A stretch of DNA of 64,000 bases from Paludibacteraceae bacterium (GCA_016283095.1 JAEEMG010000034.1:1-64000), one strand, 5' to 3'; numbered from the stretch's first letter, positions 8,240 to 16,768 are shown. Program-made: numbers and translations. The notes: generated by a model not told the origin, from the letters alone.

Positions 8240-9391
8240 TTAGTCGTCTATTTTGAATAACACAGGCAAGATATATCGCGAACGAACTACCGTATCCCTG
8301 ATTGTTGCAGGTTTCCATTTCGGCATCTTTTTAACGACACGAAGTATTTCATCATGTATAGATGAGTCACTTTCATATACTTTAACATTAGAAAGAAAGC
8401 CACTTTTTTCAACAATAAATTCAACAGGAATTTCATGAAAAGCGCCAGTGTCTATTGGAGTATTATATTCATCATAGATTTTATGACCATCAAGTGGTCT
8501 ATTGGAATTTAACGTATCACCCGTCCAAACACTATTACAAATAAGATCATTAATTTGATCATAGTGAAATATTTCTTTCTCTGAACTCGAAGAAATTTTT
8601 ATATGACCTAAATTTTGTTTAAGATATTCAAACAGAGCCATTTTCCCCTCTGGATATTCAGCATTTTTTTCAACTCTAACAAAATACAAATCTTCATCTT
8701 CAGGGATATTTATATTGACATGGTCACATCCTTTAGGTGGAATACAAAATCCTGGCGTATCATAGTGAAAAAGAATCGGCACATGAAATTTTGATCGTAC
8801 AGGAGTACCATTTAACATCGCTGGTTTCCATTTCTCCATATTCTGAACAACACGAACTGCCTCTTTTGTCAAATCCGGATACACCGATTCTTTAGCATCC
8901 ACATTAGATATAGTACCATCTTCCTCAACGATAAATGACACATTAACAGTACCAACAACACCTGCATCAACAGCAGACATTGGATAACGCAGGTTAGTTA
9001 AAAGGTACGTATCAGTGTTTTTAGGACATTCTGCATGTACCAATTCATCAAAAAAACCTTTTTCTGCATATACCTCGTCTTCAACTGGCATAAATGGACT
9101 TTCGGCATTTTCAATTACGTTATTGTTAGAATCAACAGAAAGATCGACAGAATTGCATGCTGCTAATGTCATCACTGAAGCTAAACCTATAATCTTCACA
9201 ACTTTGCCAGCCATCTTACGTATATTCAGCTGATTCTCAATATAACGCATCTCCGACTCACACGCAGGACATGTGCCCATACAATCACCTTTGTGCGTAC
9301 AAACCACTGGTTCGTATGGAATTTCATTTGCGTCTGCTATCCGCTTACGAATTGCTTTTAATGTCTCACATTTATGTTTTCCTTGGTACAT
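8240..9391 (-). CDS. Array paralogue 1: Cys-rich module plus two TonB C-terminal domains, first gene of the array
   Basis: This is a 383-residue protein and the promoter-proximal gene of the array. The Cys module (CTHKGDCMGTCPACESE) is followed by a hydrophobic segment LASVMTLAAC with the lipobox-like Cys79. Two TonB C-terminal domains follow: the first at about 115-213, the second at about 245-380 with a long insertion before its strand core. Family members with one TonB domain usually bind TonB-dependent receptors; two in tandem on a lipoprotein-like anchor is not the classical TonB layout. A TATTTTTG box lies 52-59 bp upstream of the start. Downstream genes follow closely on the same strand. 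Confidence 0.75.
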   Translation of the reverse strand: MYQGKHKCETLKAIRKRIADANEIPYEPVVCTHKGDCMGTCPACESEMRYIENQLNIRKMAGKVVKIIGLASVMTLAACNSVDLSVDSNNNVIENAESPFMPVEDEVYAEKGFFDELVHAECPKNTDTYLLTNLRYPMSAVDAGVVGTVNVSFIVEEDGTISNVDAKESVYPDLTKEAVRVVQNMEKWKPAMLNGTPVRSKFHVPILFHYDTPGFCIPPKGCDHVNINIPEDEDLYFVRVEKNAEYPEGKMALFEYLKQNLGHIKISSSSEKEIFHYDQINDLICNSVWTGDTLNSNRPLDGHKIYDEYNTPIDTGAFHEIPVEFIVEKSGFLSNVKVYESDSSIHDEILRVVKKMPKWKPATIRDTVVRSRYILPVLFKIDD

Positions 9392-9442
9392 AGGCCTATT
9401 TTATTATGTCCGACGGGATGTCATGTCATCAAATTAATATTA

Positions 9443-9450
9443 CAAAAATA
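9443..9450 (-). promoter_or_regulatory. Promoter -7 box TATTTTTG for the TonB-C array
   Basis: The minus-strand box TATTTTTG matches TAnnTTTG and lies 52 bp upstream of the first array gene. Its flanks are shared with the box at 4926-4933, which supports it. I did not find a good -33 element. Confidence 0.55.
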
Positions 9451-9620
9451 GGATTATTGATGAATTATGAAAACTTTTAACTGATAATATAGCAAAACAA
9501 ATAAAGATAGTTGTGTCATATAAAAACAGAAAATCTTAAATTTCCAACTGCTAGTTCTTGTGAACTCACAGAAGAGAGTTGTGACATTCCGCCCTTAACA
9601 ATCCTTATTCAACTATATAT

Positions 9621-9652
9621 AAAAAAAGGAGACGCTGCATAGCAACGTCTCC
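9621..9652 (-). terminator. guaB terminator
   Basis: On the minus strand GGAGACG (9652-9646) pairs with CGTCTCC (9634-9628) around an 11-nt loop and is followed by a run of seven T. It lies 38 bp after the guaB stop. The stem belongs to the GAGACG-type palindrome also seen at 44660. Confidence 0.85.
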
Positions 9653-9689
9653 AATTATTAATTCTAAACTCTTAATTCTTAATTAAGAA

Positions 9690-11186
9690 TTACTGCTGTG
9701 TCTCTTTCAAGATAACATCGTGCGCACCACCCTCGATGATTGATGTAGACGACACAAGTGTGATCTTTGCATTCTTCTGTAGCTCTGGGATTGTGATTGC
9801 TCCACATGAACACATTGTTGCGATTATCTTACCTAGAGTGACACGCAAATTGTCTTTCATCTTACCTGCGTATGGTACGTAGCTGTCAACACCTTCCTCA
9901 AACTTAAGTGCTGCGGCTCCTCCCATATCGTAACGCTGCCAGTTCTTTGCTCTGTTTGAACCTTCACCCCAGTACTCCTTTACAATACGATTGCCGATTG
10001 TAAGTTTCTTTGTTGGAGACTCGTCAAAACGCGCGAAGTAACGACCCATCATCAAGAAGTCTGCTCCCATTGCAAGAGCTAGAACCATGTGATAGTCATG
10101 AACTAATCCACCGTCTGAACAAACAGGAACGTAAATACCTGTCTCCTTGAAATATTCGTCACGAGCACGGCAAACGTCGATAAGAGCTGTAGCCTGGCCA
10201 CGACCAATACCCTTCTGCTCACGTGTGATACAGATTGAACCACCACCGATACCAACTTTGATAAAGTCTGCACCTGCTTCAACCAAATATCTGAAGCCTT
10301 CTGCGTCTACTACGTTTCCAGCACCTACTTTCACTGAATCTCCATACTGAGAACGGATCCATGCGATTGTATCTTTCTGCCACTCTGAGAATCCATCTGA
10401 TGAGTCGATACAAAGGACATCTGCTCCAGCCTCTACCAATGCTGGCACTCTCTCTTTGTAGTCACGAGAGTTGATACCTGCACCCACAAGAAGCTTCTTG
10501 TCGCCATCCGACAACTCATTTGGATTTTCACGATGAGAATCATAATCCTTTCTGAAAACGAAATACATAAGTTTCTGATTATCATCGATAATTGGCAATG
10601 TATTCAATTTCTGCTCCCAAATGATCTTGTTTGCCTCAGAAAGTGTCATTCCATACTTTCCTACAACCAACTTCTCAAATGGAGTCATATAATTTTTCAC
10701 TGGATTTGAAAGGTCTTCCTTATCAGCACGATAATCACGGCTTGTAAGGATTCCAAGCAACTGTCCGTTTGGAGTACCGTCGCTTGTCACACCAATTGTT
10801 GAGTGACCTGTTGTCTCGATCAATGCCAAAGCGTCAGCAAGTGTGCTGTCTGGCTTTAGGTTAGAATCCGACACTACAAAACCAGCCTTGAAATTCTTTA
10901 CCTTTCTTACCATATCAGCCTGCGACGCGATTGGCTGTGAACCAAATATAAACGATAGTCCACCATTGTGAGCCAACTCAATCGCCAATCCTGAATCAGA
11001 TACGGCCTGCATGATTGCCGACACGAAAGGAATGTTAAGTGTGATCTTAGATGTCTCTCCCTTCTTGAATTTTACTAATGGTGTCTTCAAAGACACATTT
11101 GTAGGCAGACACTCTTTTGTTGTAAGTCCCGGTATCAATAGGTACTCACCGAATGTTCTGCTGACTTCATTTACAAATATTGCCAT
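9690..11186 (-). CDS. guaB: IMP dehydrogenase, Tritrichomonas-type
   Basis: This enzyme oxidises IMP to XMP with NAD+, the committed step of GTP synthesis, in the cytosol. The 498-residue sequence has the full TIM barrel. Two CBS motifs are inserted at about 100-220. DSSDG is at 261-265, the active-site loop GIGGGSICI carries catalytic Cys319, and the mobile flap contains the NWQRY motif with Arg418-Tyr419, followed by [12 protein letters not shown]. The residue numbers C319, R418 and Y419 equal those of the Tritrichomonas foetus enzyme, as I remember it, and the C-terminal [17 protein letters not shown] also fits that subgroup. It is flanked by a TACCTTTG promoter box and a hairpin terminator, so it is probably monocistronic. 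Confidence 0.96.
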   Translation of the reverse strand: MAIFVNEVSRTFGEYLLIPGLTTKECLPTNVSLKTPLVKFKKGETSKITLNIPFVSAIMQAVSDSGLAIELAHNGGLSFIFGSQPIASQADMVRKVKNFKAGFVVSDSNLKPDSTLADALALIETTGHSTIGVTSDGTPNGQLLGILTSRDYRADKEDLSNPVKNYMTPFEKLVVGKYGMTLSEANKIIWEQKLNTLPIIDDNQKLMYFVFRKDYDSHRENPNELSDGDKKLLVGAGINSRDYKERVPALVEAGADVLCIDSSDGFSEWQKDTIAWIRSQYGDSVKVGAGNVVDAEGFRYLVEAGADFIKVGIGGGSICITREQKGIGRGQATALIDVCRARDEYFKETGIYVPVCSDGGLVHDYHMVLALAMGADFLMMGRYFARFDESPTKKLTIGNRIVKEYWGEGSNRAKNWQRYDMGGAAALKFEEGVDSYVPYAGKMKDNLRVTLGKIIATMCSCGAITIPELQKNAKITLVSSTSIIEGGAHDVILKETQQ

Positions 11187-11223
11187 CGTTATATAGTTTT
11201 ATCTTATTTTCTAAATATTTCGG

Positions 11224-11231
11224 CAAAGGTA
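11224..11231 (-). promoter_or_regulatory. guaB promoter -7 box TACCTTTG
   Basis: The minus-strand TACCTTTG fits the TAnnTTTG consensus and lies 37 bp upstream of the guaB ATG. A TTG lies upstream, but at a non-ideal distance. Confidence 0.65.
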
Positions 11232-11266
11232 ATGCTTTTTAAACAACTTTTAAGCATTTTCAGCCG

Positions 11267-12034
11267 TTAATTGCTGTAAAAATGTGTCACCGGCATCATA
11301 AACTTCAATACCAAAGCCAAATTCTGTGTGCTGGCTCTCTGGAAAAGTTCCATCTTTCCACATTCATACAAATCATGTGTACCGTAATTCCAACGTATCT
11401 CCAACATCGGATGTACCTTTTCCAAATGCAGATCAAAACCTACAGCGGCACATAGAGAAAGATCATATTTGCTTGTCTCAATATCCGGGTTGACGCGTGG
11501 GTCTCTCAACGTCAGCGTCTGCTTCTGTAGTTCAGACACTACTGTCTCGTCTTTCTCTTTTATCAGGAAGCTGACTTGTGGTCCGAAATTGACGTAGGCT
11601 CTTGCTTTTCTGCCAAAATATATATGTGCAAGCAATGGTATATCGATATAGGTCAACTCTCTTTCCAAATCAACGCCATTGAAATCCACATTGTCCGAGC
11701 CGACCAATCTTTCTGTCTGACCGTTTCTTGCTCTGAACTTCTCACACCAACCTTTCTGCGTAAGATTGCACTCCAAAAACACACCGAAATGATTCTGAGC
11801 AATATATAGCGCATTCACACCGGCCGTCATACCTCGCTGATTTAGAAGCGATTGATCGCCGATCATACTGGTAAATGATGTGTTGTTGTGCAAGAATCTC
11901 ACCTGTGACATATTGACACCGCCAGAGACTCCGACCGCAACCTCCTGCTCGAAATTGCGTCTTTCCTGAGCCTGCGATGAGAACAAACACGTCGCAGCAA
12001 GCAATGATGAAACTATGATTTTGGCTACTCTCAT
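11267..12034 (-). CDS. PorT-family outer-membrane beta-barrel protein
   Basis: This 255-residue protein has a signal peptide (MRVAKIIVSSLLAATCLFSSQAQ). Alternating hydrophobic beta strands follow, of the Bacteroidetes OMP_b-brl_2/PorT type, with GVSGGVNMSQVRF near the start and the LTYIDIPLLAHIYFG strand typical of the family. PorT itself is an outer-membrane component needed for type IX secretion. Many paralogues of unknown role exist, so I do not give the porT symbol. It starts 2 bp after the stop of the LysM protein, so the two are almost certainly co-transcribed, which suggests a shared envelope role. The next gene downstream, guaB, has its own promoter. Confidence 0.75.
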   Translation of the reverse strand: MRVAKIIVSSLLAATCLFSSQAQERRNFEQEVAVGVSGGVNMSQVRFLHNNTSFTSMIGDQSLLNQRGMTAGVNALYIAQNHFGVFLECNLTQKGWCEKFRARNGQTERLVGSDNVDFNGVDLERELTYIDIPLLAHIYFGRKARAYVNFGPQVSFLIKEKDETVVSELQKQTLTLRDPRVNPDIETSKYDLSLCAAVGFDLHLEKVHPMLEIRWNYGTHDLYECGKMELFQRASTQNLALVLKFMMPVTHFYSN

Positions 12035-12036
12035 AT

Positions 12037-14277
12037 TTATTTAGCAAACATTTTGCAGCCGTTAGTCTCGCTGTTCTCTATGATGAAATGACGTGAATTG
12101 ATAAATCCTCCCGTCTCTCCTACTCTATTGAATTTGAAATCAGACTGCAAAGTAGACGGTGCGATCTTATCCAACGCCCACTCGAAATCGTGTCCATACT
12201 TCTGCATCGACTCACAGAAATACATCATCATGTCATATCCAAGGATAGCGTACATAGGATGCGAATTGGTTGGCTCCGCATTATAATATGCACGGTATTT
12301 TCTCAAGAATTTGATTGTCTCCTCGCTCTTGAAATCGATAAAGAACGGAGATGTGAAATAAGTGTCGTAATGGAACAACTCCTTGCTGATACTGTTGTAG
12401 TTCTGCCATTCATTGAATCCGAACACCGCGATTTCAGTCTCTTTAGCCTTCAACATGTTGATGATAGGAAGAATCTGGTTCAAAGCAACCTGGTTGGTTG
12501 TCACTGGGAAAATCAGGTTCTTTTTCTTTTTATCCACCGTCTTCTTCAACTCTGTATAATTAGAGAAAACGACATCCTTGTTCTTGACTCCCATCGCATC
12601 AAGAGTGAACTTCAATGTGTCAGCCCAAACTGCCTTATCATTATACTTTGGATCAGAGAACGATACAATCACAACGTTGTAGTCCTTGAAATTCTGAGCT
12701 ATCTGCAAAGCGACGTCGGCTGCACTTTCATTCTGAGGTGCATTTATCTGAAACACACTTGCATTACTCTTCACCTCATCTGATTTGGATGTGAACGGAA
12801 TGACAAGCTTCACATTGTTTGCCAACGCGAAATCAGCCATAGTCTTGATCTGCGACTGATAAGCAGGACCGATGATGAAGTCCATGTTCTTCAACTCGTT
12901 ATACGATACAAGAGTCTGAGCCTCCGCATCTGTTTTACCTGAATCGTAAACACGAAGATTGATGTTCAAACCAGTCTTACGCAATGTATCAGCAGCAAGA
13001 AGCATACCGTTGTAGAATTCGATAAACTTTTCTGTATTTGCATCTATCTTGCTGGTTTCTGTCACCTTAGCAAAATTCCATGGCAATGCTAGTGCACATT
13101 CAATCGATGTCTTAGGCTCAGAATTGAAAACCTTCTCAAGCGATGTGCTGATAGAATCAGCTGTGTTTATCTCAGCTATTTCCGTAGAATTCAATGGAAT
13201 TCTCAATATCTTGCCTGCCATCAAACCGTTAGCGACATCTGGATTTGCCTTGATAAGATCCTCCTGAGTGATCTGATACTGTTTGCAGATTCCAAAAATA
13301 GTCTCCTCCTGCTTCACAATATGAATCTTATGCGACGGTGCCTGATTCTGCTCAGGCTCAACAAACGAGTTGCTTTGGAATACAGGTGGGATGATAAGCA
13401 TCTTGCCCTCCTGAAGTTCCTTGTCGATTCCAGGATTTCTTGAAATCAATGCATCCTGGTTGATGCCATATTGTTTTGAAATGCTGTAGACAGTCTCTCC
13501 TTTCTTTACAATATGAGTCTTCAACTCACTTTTCTTAGTCGTATTGTCTACTGGAGCAGTTGTATTAGCGTATGTAGGCGGAATAATTAGGATCTGACCG
13601 ATTTTCACACCCTCCTTAGCATCCGGATTAAGTTTAACGATCTCATCCGCAGACACATTATGCTGTTTGCTTATACTATAAAGTGTCTCCCCCTTCTTCA
13701 CCTCATGAGCTGCGAAATTAGGGCGTTTTGTTTCAGTATTAGCTGCCGATGGAGCTGGAGTTGTAGATGGAGCAGTCGACGGTGCTTTTTCCACAGGTTT
13801 AGTCACAACAGGAGCAGGAGTATTCTTAACTGGTTCGGAAGCCTCCTTTTCTGCCTTGTTACGACGGGCCACAAGTTCCTTCTTCTGTGGAATACGAATG
13901 TTGGTACCTTCAATCAAACCACGAGTCTTCAATGAAGGGTTAGCCTCATAAAGATCATCGTAAGTCAGACCGTATTTCTGCTTAAGCGAAAACAAAGTCT
14001 CACTTTTCTGCACCTTATGCATCACACCCTGAGTATTCTTCTTTGGGATAAGCAAATGCTCGCCCTCCTTCAGACCGTTCTTAGTCTGAGGGTTAGCCTC
14101 CTGTATCTCTGCCTGAGTGACACCGAACTTCTTGGAAATCGAATAGAAACCTTCGCTCTTTGCCACCGAATATTCATAGTAAGGTTTGCCTCCAACAATC
14201 TTGGTAGGATATTCACCCGCCAACATCATAGAGACAGACAATGATGCAAGTATGCTCGCAAAAATTCTTCCAGTCAT
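12037..14277 (-). CDS. LysM-repeat protein with periplasmic-binding (type 1) fold
   Basis: This 746-residue protein has a signal peptide (MTGRIFASILASLSVSMMLA). Five LysM repeats follow at about 33-78, 87-133, 190-235, 253-298 and 318-362, each of the form HxVKKGETxYSISKQYG followed by IxxxNP and LxIP. They bind peptidoglycan. A Pro/Thr/Ala-rich linker separates repeats 2 and 3. From about 390 to the end is a type-1 periplasmic-binding fold similar to branched-chain amino-acid receptors (FIIGPAYQSQI, VKLVIPFTSKSDEV, VVIVSFSDPKYND). The combination is common in Bacteroidetes but its role is not established. It heads an operon with the PorT-like gene. The ATG is supported by the signal peptide and the promoter box 23-30 bp upstream. 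Confidence 0.85.
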   Translation of the reverse strand: MTGRIFASILASLSVSMMLAGEYPTKIVGGKPYYEYSVAKSEGFYSISKKFGVTQAEIQEANPQTKNGLKEGEHLLIPKKNTQGVMHKVQKSETLFSLKQKYGLTYDDLYEANPSLKTRGLIEGTNIRIPQKKELVARRNKAEKEASEPVKNTPAPVVTKPVEKAPSTAPSTTPAPSAANTETKRPNFAAHEVKKGETLYSISKQHNVSADEIVKLNPDAKEGVKIGQILIIPPTYANTTAPVDNTTKKSELKTHIVKKGETVYSISKQYGINQDALISRNPGIDKELQEGKMLIIPPVFQSNSFVEPEQNQAPSHKIHIVKQEETIFGICKQYQITQEDLIKANPDVANGLMAGKILRIPLNSTEIAEINTADSISTSLEKVFNSEPKTSIECALALPWNFAKVTETSKIDANTEKFIEFYNGMLLAADTLRKTGLNINLRVYDSGKTDAEAQTLVSYNELKNMDFIIGPAYQSQIKTMADFALANNVKLVIPFTSKSDEVKSNASVFQINAPQNESAADVALQIAQNFKDYNVVIVSFSDPKYNDKAVWADTLKFTLDAMGVKNKDVVFSNYTELKKTVDKKKKNLIFPVTTNQVALNQILPIINMLKAKETEIAVFGFNEWQNYNSISKELFHYDTYFTSPFFIDFKSEETIKFLRKYRAYYNAEPTNSHPMYAILGYDMMMYFCESMQKYGHDFEWALDKIAPSTLQSDFKFNRVGETGGFINSRHFIIENSETNGCKMFAK

Positions 14278-14300
14278 ATAAATAGCAGTTTATATTTTCG

Positions 14301-14308
14301 CAAAATTA
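14301..14308 (-). promoter_or_regulatory. Promoter -7 box TAATTTTG for the LysM/PorT operon
   Basis: The minus-strand TAATTTTG lies about 24 bp upstream of the ATG at 14277 and matches TAnnTTTG. The rest of the 14278-14535 gap holds nothing else I recognise. Confidence 0.6.
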
Positions 14309-14535
14309 GCAAAAATATATAGATAATCTGCATTTTTTCGCAAAAATCAGTTTTTGAGGAATAAACAATGGTGGGTATTCCCAGTCTATCAATTATTTGA
14401 AAATTGCCACAATAGTCATTATTAACCTATCGTCATATTTAATTATAATAAGAATCGAGAAAACATTGTCTGATTGCACAAAATCTTCAAAAAGATATAT
14501 ATATTTACAAACGAAATTGTTTAGTCATTTTATGA

Positions 14536-14969
14536 TTGGACATAGTACAAAACATAATTACAATTTGGTTTGACTTCTTCAAAAATTTAGGACGTATGGA
14601 AAATATAGACCAATCAGTATACGAACGAGCGGATGAAGGACTTCTTCGTCTGATCGAAAAGGCAAAGATAGGTGCTCTTTCAGAGAAAGAACACAGGATC
14701 TATGAGGCAAGTTTGAAAGAACTTGAGGATGAGGTTGACATGGAGGAGGAAGGATACGAACGAGGATTGGAAGAAGGTGAAAAAATTGGTATCGAGAAAG
14801 GTCGAAAAGAAGAGGTATTGAGGAGGGAGAAAAAATCGGAATTGAAAAAGGAGAAAGACGAGGAATGATCTCGACAATCAAGATCCTTATTGAAGGCGGA
14901 CTTCCAATTTCCGAAATCGCCAAACGTCTGAAACTATCCAAAGAGGAACTTAATGCTATGCTTGAATAA
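14536..14969 (+). pseudogene. Remnant of an Rpn-family / PD-(D/E)XK nuclease transposase (C-terminal part, frameshifted)
   Basis: The plus-strand reading holds the typical C-terminal region of Rpn (PF12784-like) proteins: WFDFFKNLGRMENIDQ, then LLRLIEKAKIGALSEKEHRI and a Glu/Gly/Lys repeat segment (YERGLEEGEKIGIEKG). Near 14820 the frame shifts. In another frame the sequence continues EEGEKIGIEKGERRG, MISTIKILIEGGLPISEI and KRLKLSKEELNAML, ending with TAA at 14967-14969. That is the normal tail of the family, with a helix-turn-helix-like end. The N-terminal nuclease core is missing upstream. Rpn proteins are recombination-promoting nucleases spread as mobile elements, so this is a decayed copy. 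A hairpin terminator follows at 15000. Confidence 0.78.
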
Positions 14970-14999
14970 TAGTGTCACCATTAATTCTTGATTATATTT

Positions 15000-15035
15000 A
15001 CACAAAAAAGACGCAAAACTGTGTCTTTTTTGTGT
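15000..15035. terminator. Bidirectional terminator
   Basis: ACACAAAAAAGAC (15000-15012) pairs perfectly with GTCTTTTTTGTGT (15023-15035) around a 10-nt loop. It lies between the convergent Rpn remnant and the LRR gene and can serve both. Confidence 0.85.
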
Positions 15036-15064
15036 TATTAAATTTGATAGATAGCATCCATATT

Positions 15065-16768
15065 TCATTTCTCGATCACAACCTCCTTGAATTTAGAAAA
15101 AATAGGGCGATGTCTGTATGCATAGCCAGTACCTACAGGAACATATAACACACATTTCGATAAATCACAATCGTCAAATGCATCAGATTTTATTTCCACT
15201 TCTTTAATTTTTTTTATCCTACAATGAACTTCAGTCAAACCTTTACATCCCAGAAAAGTCTCACTTCCAATGCTCGTCACCGAGTCTGGAATATCAATTG
15301 AAGTCAGGTTACTACAGCCACTAAAAGCATGCATTCCAATACTCGTCACCGAGTCTGGAATAGAAAAACATCCGCAGATACCTCCTGGCATTGAAATTAT
15401 TTCCGTCTTACTTTTGTTGTACAAAACGCCATTTTCTGAAGTAAAGTTTGGATTGTTTGCCGATACATTTATTTCAGTCAGACTGTTACATTGAGAAAAA
15501 GCCCTATCTCCAATGCTCGTCACCGAGTCTGGAATTACAATTGAAGTCAGACCTCTACAGCCAGAAAAAGCCCTATCTCCAATGCTCGTCACCGAGTCTG
15601 GAATCTCAATTGAAGTCAGATGTCTACAGCCCCAAAAAGCATAACCTCCAATACTCGTCACCGAGTCTGGAATCTCAATTGAAGTCAGACCGCTACAGCC
15701 AGAAAAAGCACACCATTCAATGCTCGTCACCGAGTCTGGAATCTCAATTGAAGTCAGGCAGCTACAGTCCTTAAAAGCATACCATCCAATACTCGTCACC
15801 GAGTCTGGAATCTCAATTGAAGTTAGGTTGCTACAATCACTAAAAACATGACTTCCAATGCTCGTCACCGAATCTGGGATCTCAATTGAAGTCAGACCTC
15901 TACAGCCTTCAAAAGCTGAATCTCCAATGCTCGTCACCGAATCTGGAATCTCAATTGAAGTTAGGTTGCTACAATCACTAAAAGCATGACTTCCAATGCT
16001 CGTCACCGAATCTGGAATTGAAAAATATCCGCAGATACCTCCTGGCATTGAAATTATTTCCGTCTTACTTTTGTTGTACAAAACGCCATTTTCTGAAGTA
16101 AAGTTTGGATTGTTTGCCGATACATTTATTTCAGTCAGACCGCTACAGCCCCAAAAAGCATAACCTCCAATACTCGTCACCGAGTCTGGAATCTCAATTG
16201 AAGTCAGGCCGCTACAGCCAAAAAAAGCATAACCTCCAATACTCGTCACCGAGTCTGGAATAGAAAAACATCCGCAGATACATCCTGGCACTGAATTTAT
16301 TTCTGTCTTGCTTTTGTTATACAAAACTCCATTTTTTGAAGTAAAGTTTGGATTGTTTGCCGTTACATTTATTTCAGTCAGGCTTTCACAGAGAAAAAAA
16401 GCACCTATCCCAATACTTGTCACCGAGTCTGGAATATCAATGGAAGTCAAGTTGTCACAGCCATAAAAAGCACCTTCCTCAATACTTGTCACCGAGTCTG
16501 GAATCTCAATGGAAGTCAAGTTGGCACAGCCATAAAAAGCACAATATCTAATGCTCGTCACCGAGTCAGGAATCTTAATTGATGTCAGACCTCTACAGCC
16601 TTCAAAAGCATGATCTCCAATGCTCGTCACTGAGTCAGGAATTTCAATTGAAGTCAGACAACCACAGCTCTCAAAAGCCCATTCTCCAATGCTCGTCACA
16701 CCATCACGGATCACATAGTGTGTTTCTGTAGATTTCTCTTTATCAAGTATGTTATATTTATCTTTCAT
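15065..16768 (-). CDS. BspA-type leucine-rich repeat protein (LRR_5)
   Basis: This 567-residue protein is built of about twenty 23-residue repeats with consensus LTSIEIPDSVTSIGxxAFxxC, the LRR_5/BspA type. They are broken at three places by a segment NNPNFTSxNGVLYNKSKTEI. It ends with a capping region (LYVPVGTGYAYRHRPIFSKF). BspA-like proteins are usually surface adhesins, but no signal peptide or T9SS tail is visible here. I chose the ATG at 16768 (MKDKYNILDKEKS); an upstream ATG at 16819 adds 17 residues and still no clear signal. The DNA repeats of 69 bp are nearly identical, so copy number may change by recombination. The downstream terminator is shared with the Rpn remnant. Confidence 0.85.
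   Translation of the reverse strand: MKDKYNILDKEKSTETHYVIRDGVTSIGEWAFESCGCLTSIEIPDSVTSIGDHAFEGCRGLTSIKIPDSVTSIRYCAFYGCANLTSIEIPDSVTSIEEGAFYGCDNLTSIDIPDSVTSIGIGAFFLCESLTEINVTANNPNFTSKNGVLYNKSKTEINSVPGCICGCFSIPDSVTSIGGYAFFGCSGLTSIEIPDSVTSIGGYAFWGCSGLTEINVSANNPNFTSENGVLYNKSKTEIISMPGGICGYFSIPDSVTSIGSHAFSDCSNLTSIEIPDSVTSIGDSAFEGCRGLTSIEIPDSVTSIGSHVFSDCSNLTSIEIPDSVTSIGWYAFKDCSCLTSIEIPDSVTSIEWCAFSGCSGLTSIEIPDSVTSIGGYAFWGCRHLTSIEIPDSVTSIGDRAFSGCRGLTSIVIPDSVTSIGDRAFSQCNSLTEINVSANNPNFTSENGVLYNKSKTEIISMPGGICGCFSIPDSVTSIGMHAFSGCSNLTSIDIPDSVTSIGSETFLGCKGLTEVHCRIKKIKEVEIKSDAFDDCDLSKCVLYVPVGTGYAYRHRPIFSKFKEVVIEK
15371..16140 (-). repeat. 113-bp exact direct repeat inside the LRR gene (15371-15483 and 16028-16140)
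   Basis: The two 113-bp copies, 657 bp apart and in frame, are identical by eye. A third, diverged copy starts near 16271. They encode the non-LRR island NNPNFTSENGVLYNKSKTEI plus flanks, pointing to duplication of a block of several repeats within the gene. Confidence 0.85.

Larger units (their letters stand above)
3040..9391 (-). repeat. Tandem array of six paralogous genes sharing an N-terminal Cys-rich module
   Basis: Six consecutive genes start with the same block of about 75 residues (consensus CETLKxIRKQIADANxIPYE, then CTHKGDCxGTCPACESEMRY and a hydrophobic end). The DNA of this block is strongly conserved between copies, while the C-terminal parts differ in domain number and type. 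This fits repeated local duplication with domain exchange at the boundary near codon 80. Confidence 0.9.

Noticed and set aside
8229-8318. Longer start for array paralogue 2 (extra 30 residues)
   Set aside because: The extension overlaps the preceding gene and is absent from every paralogue, which all start at MYxGK.
11742-12047. Overlapping minus-strand frame of 101 codons at the PorT/LysM junction
   Set aside because: It is an alternative frame of the PorT-like gene; the latter has a signal peptide and barrel strands.
14579-14941. Minus-strand frames over the Rpn remnant
   Set aside because: They are antisense shadows with Ser/Leu/Phe-rich composition; the plus strand shows the conserved Rpn tail.
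15065-16768. CRISPR-like regular repeats
   Set aside because: The 69-bp periodicity is a coding LRR repeat in one open frame, with repeats translated to SVTSIGxxAFxxC.
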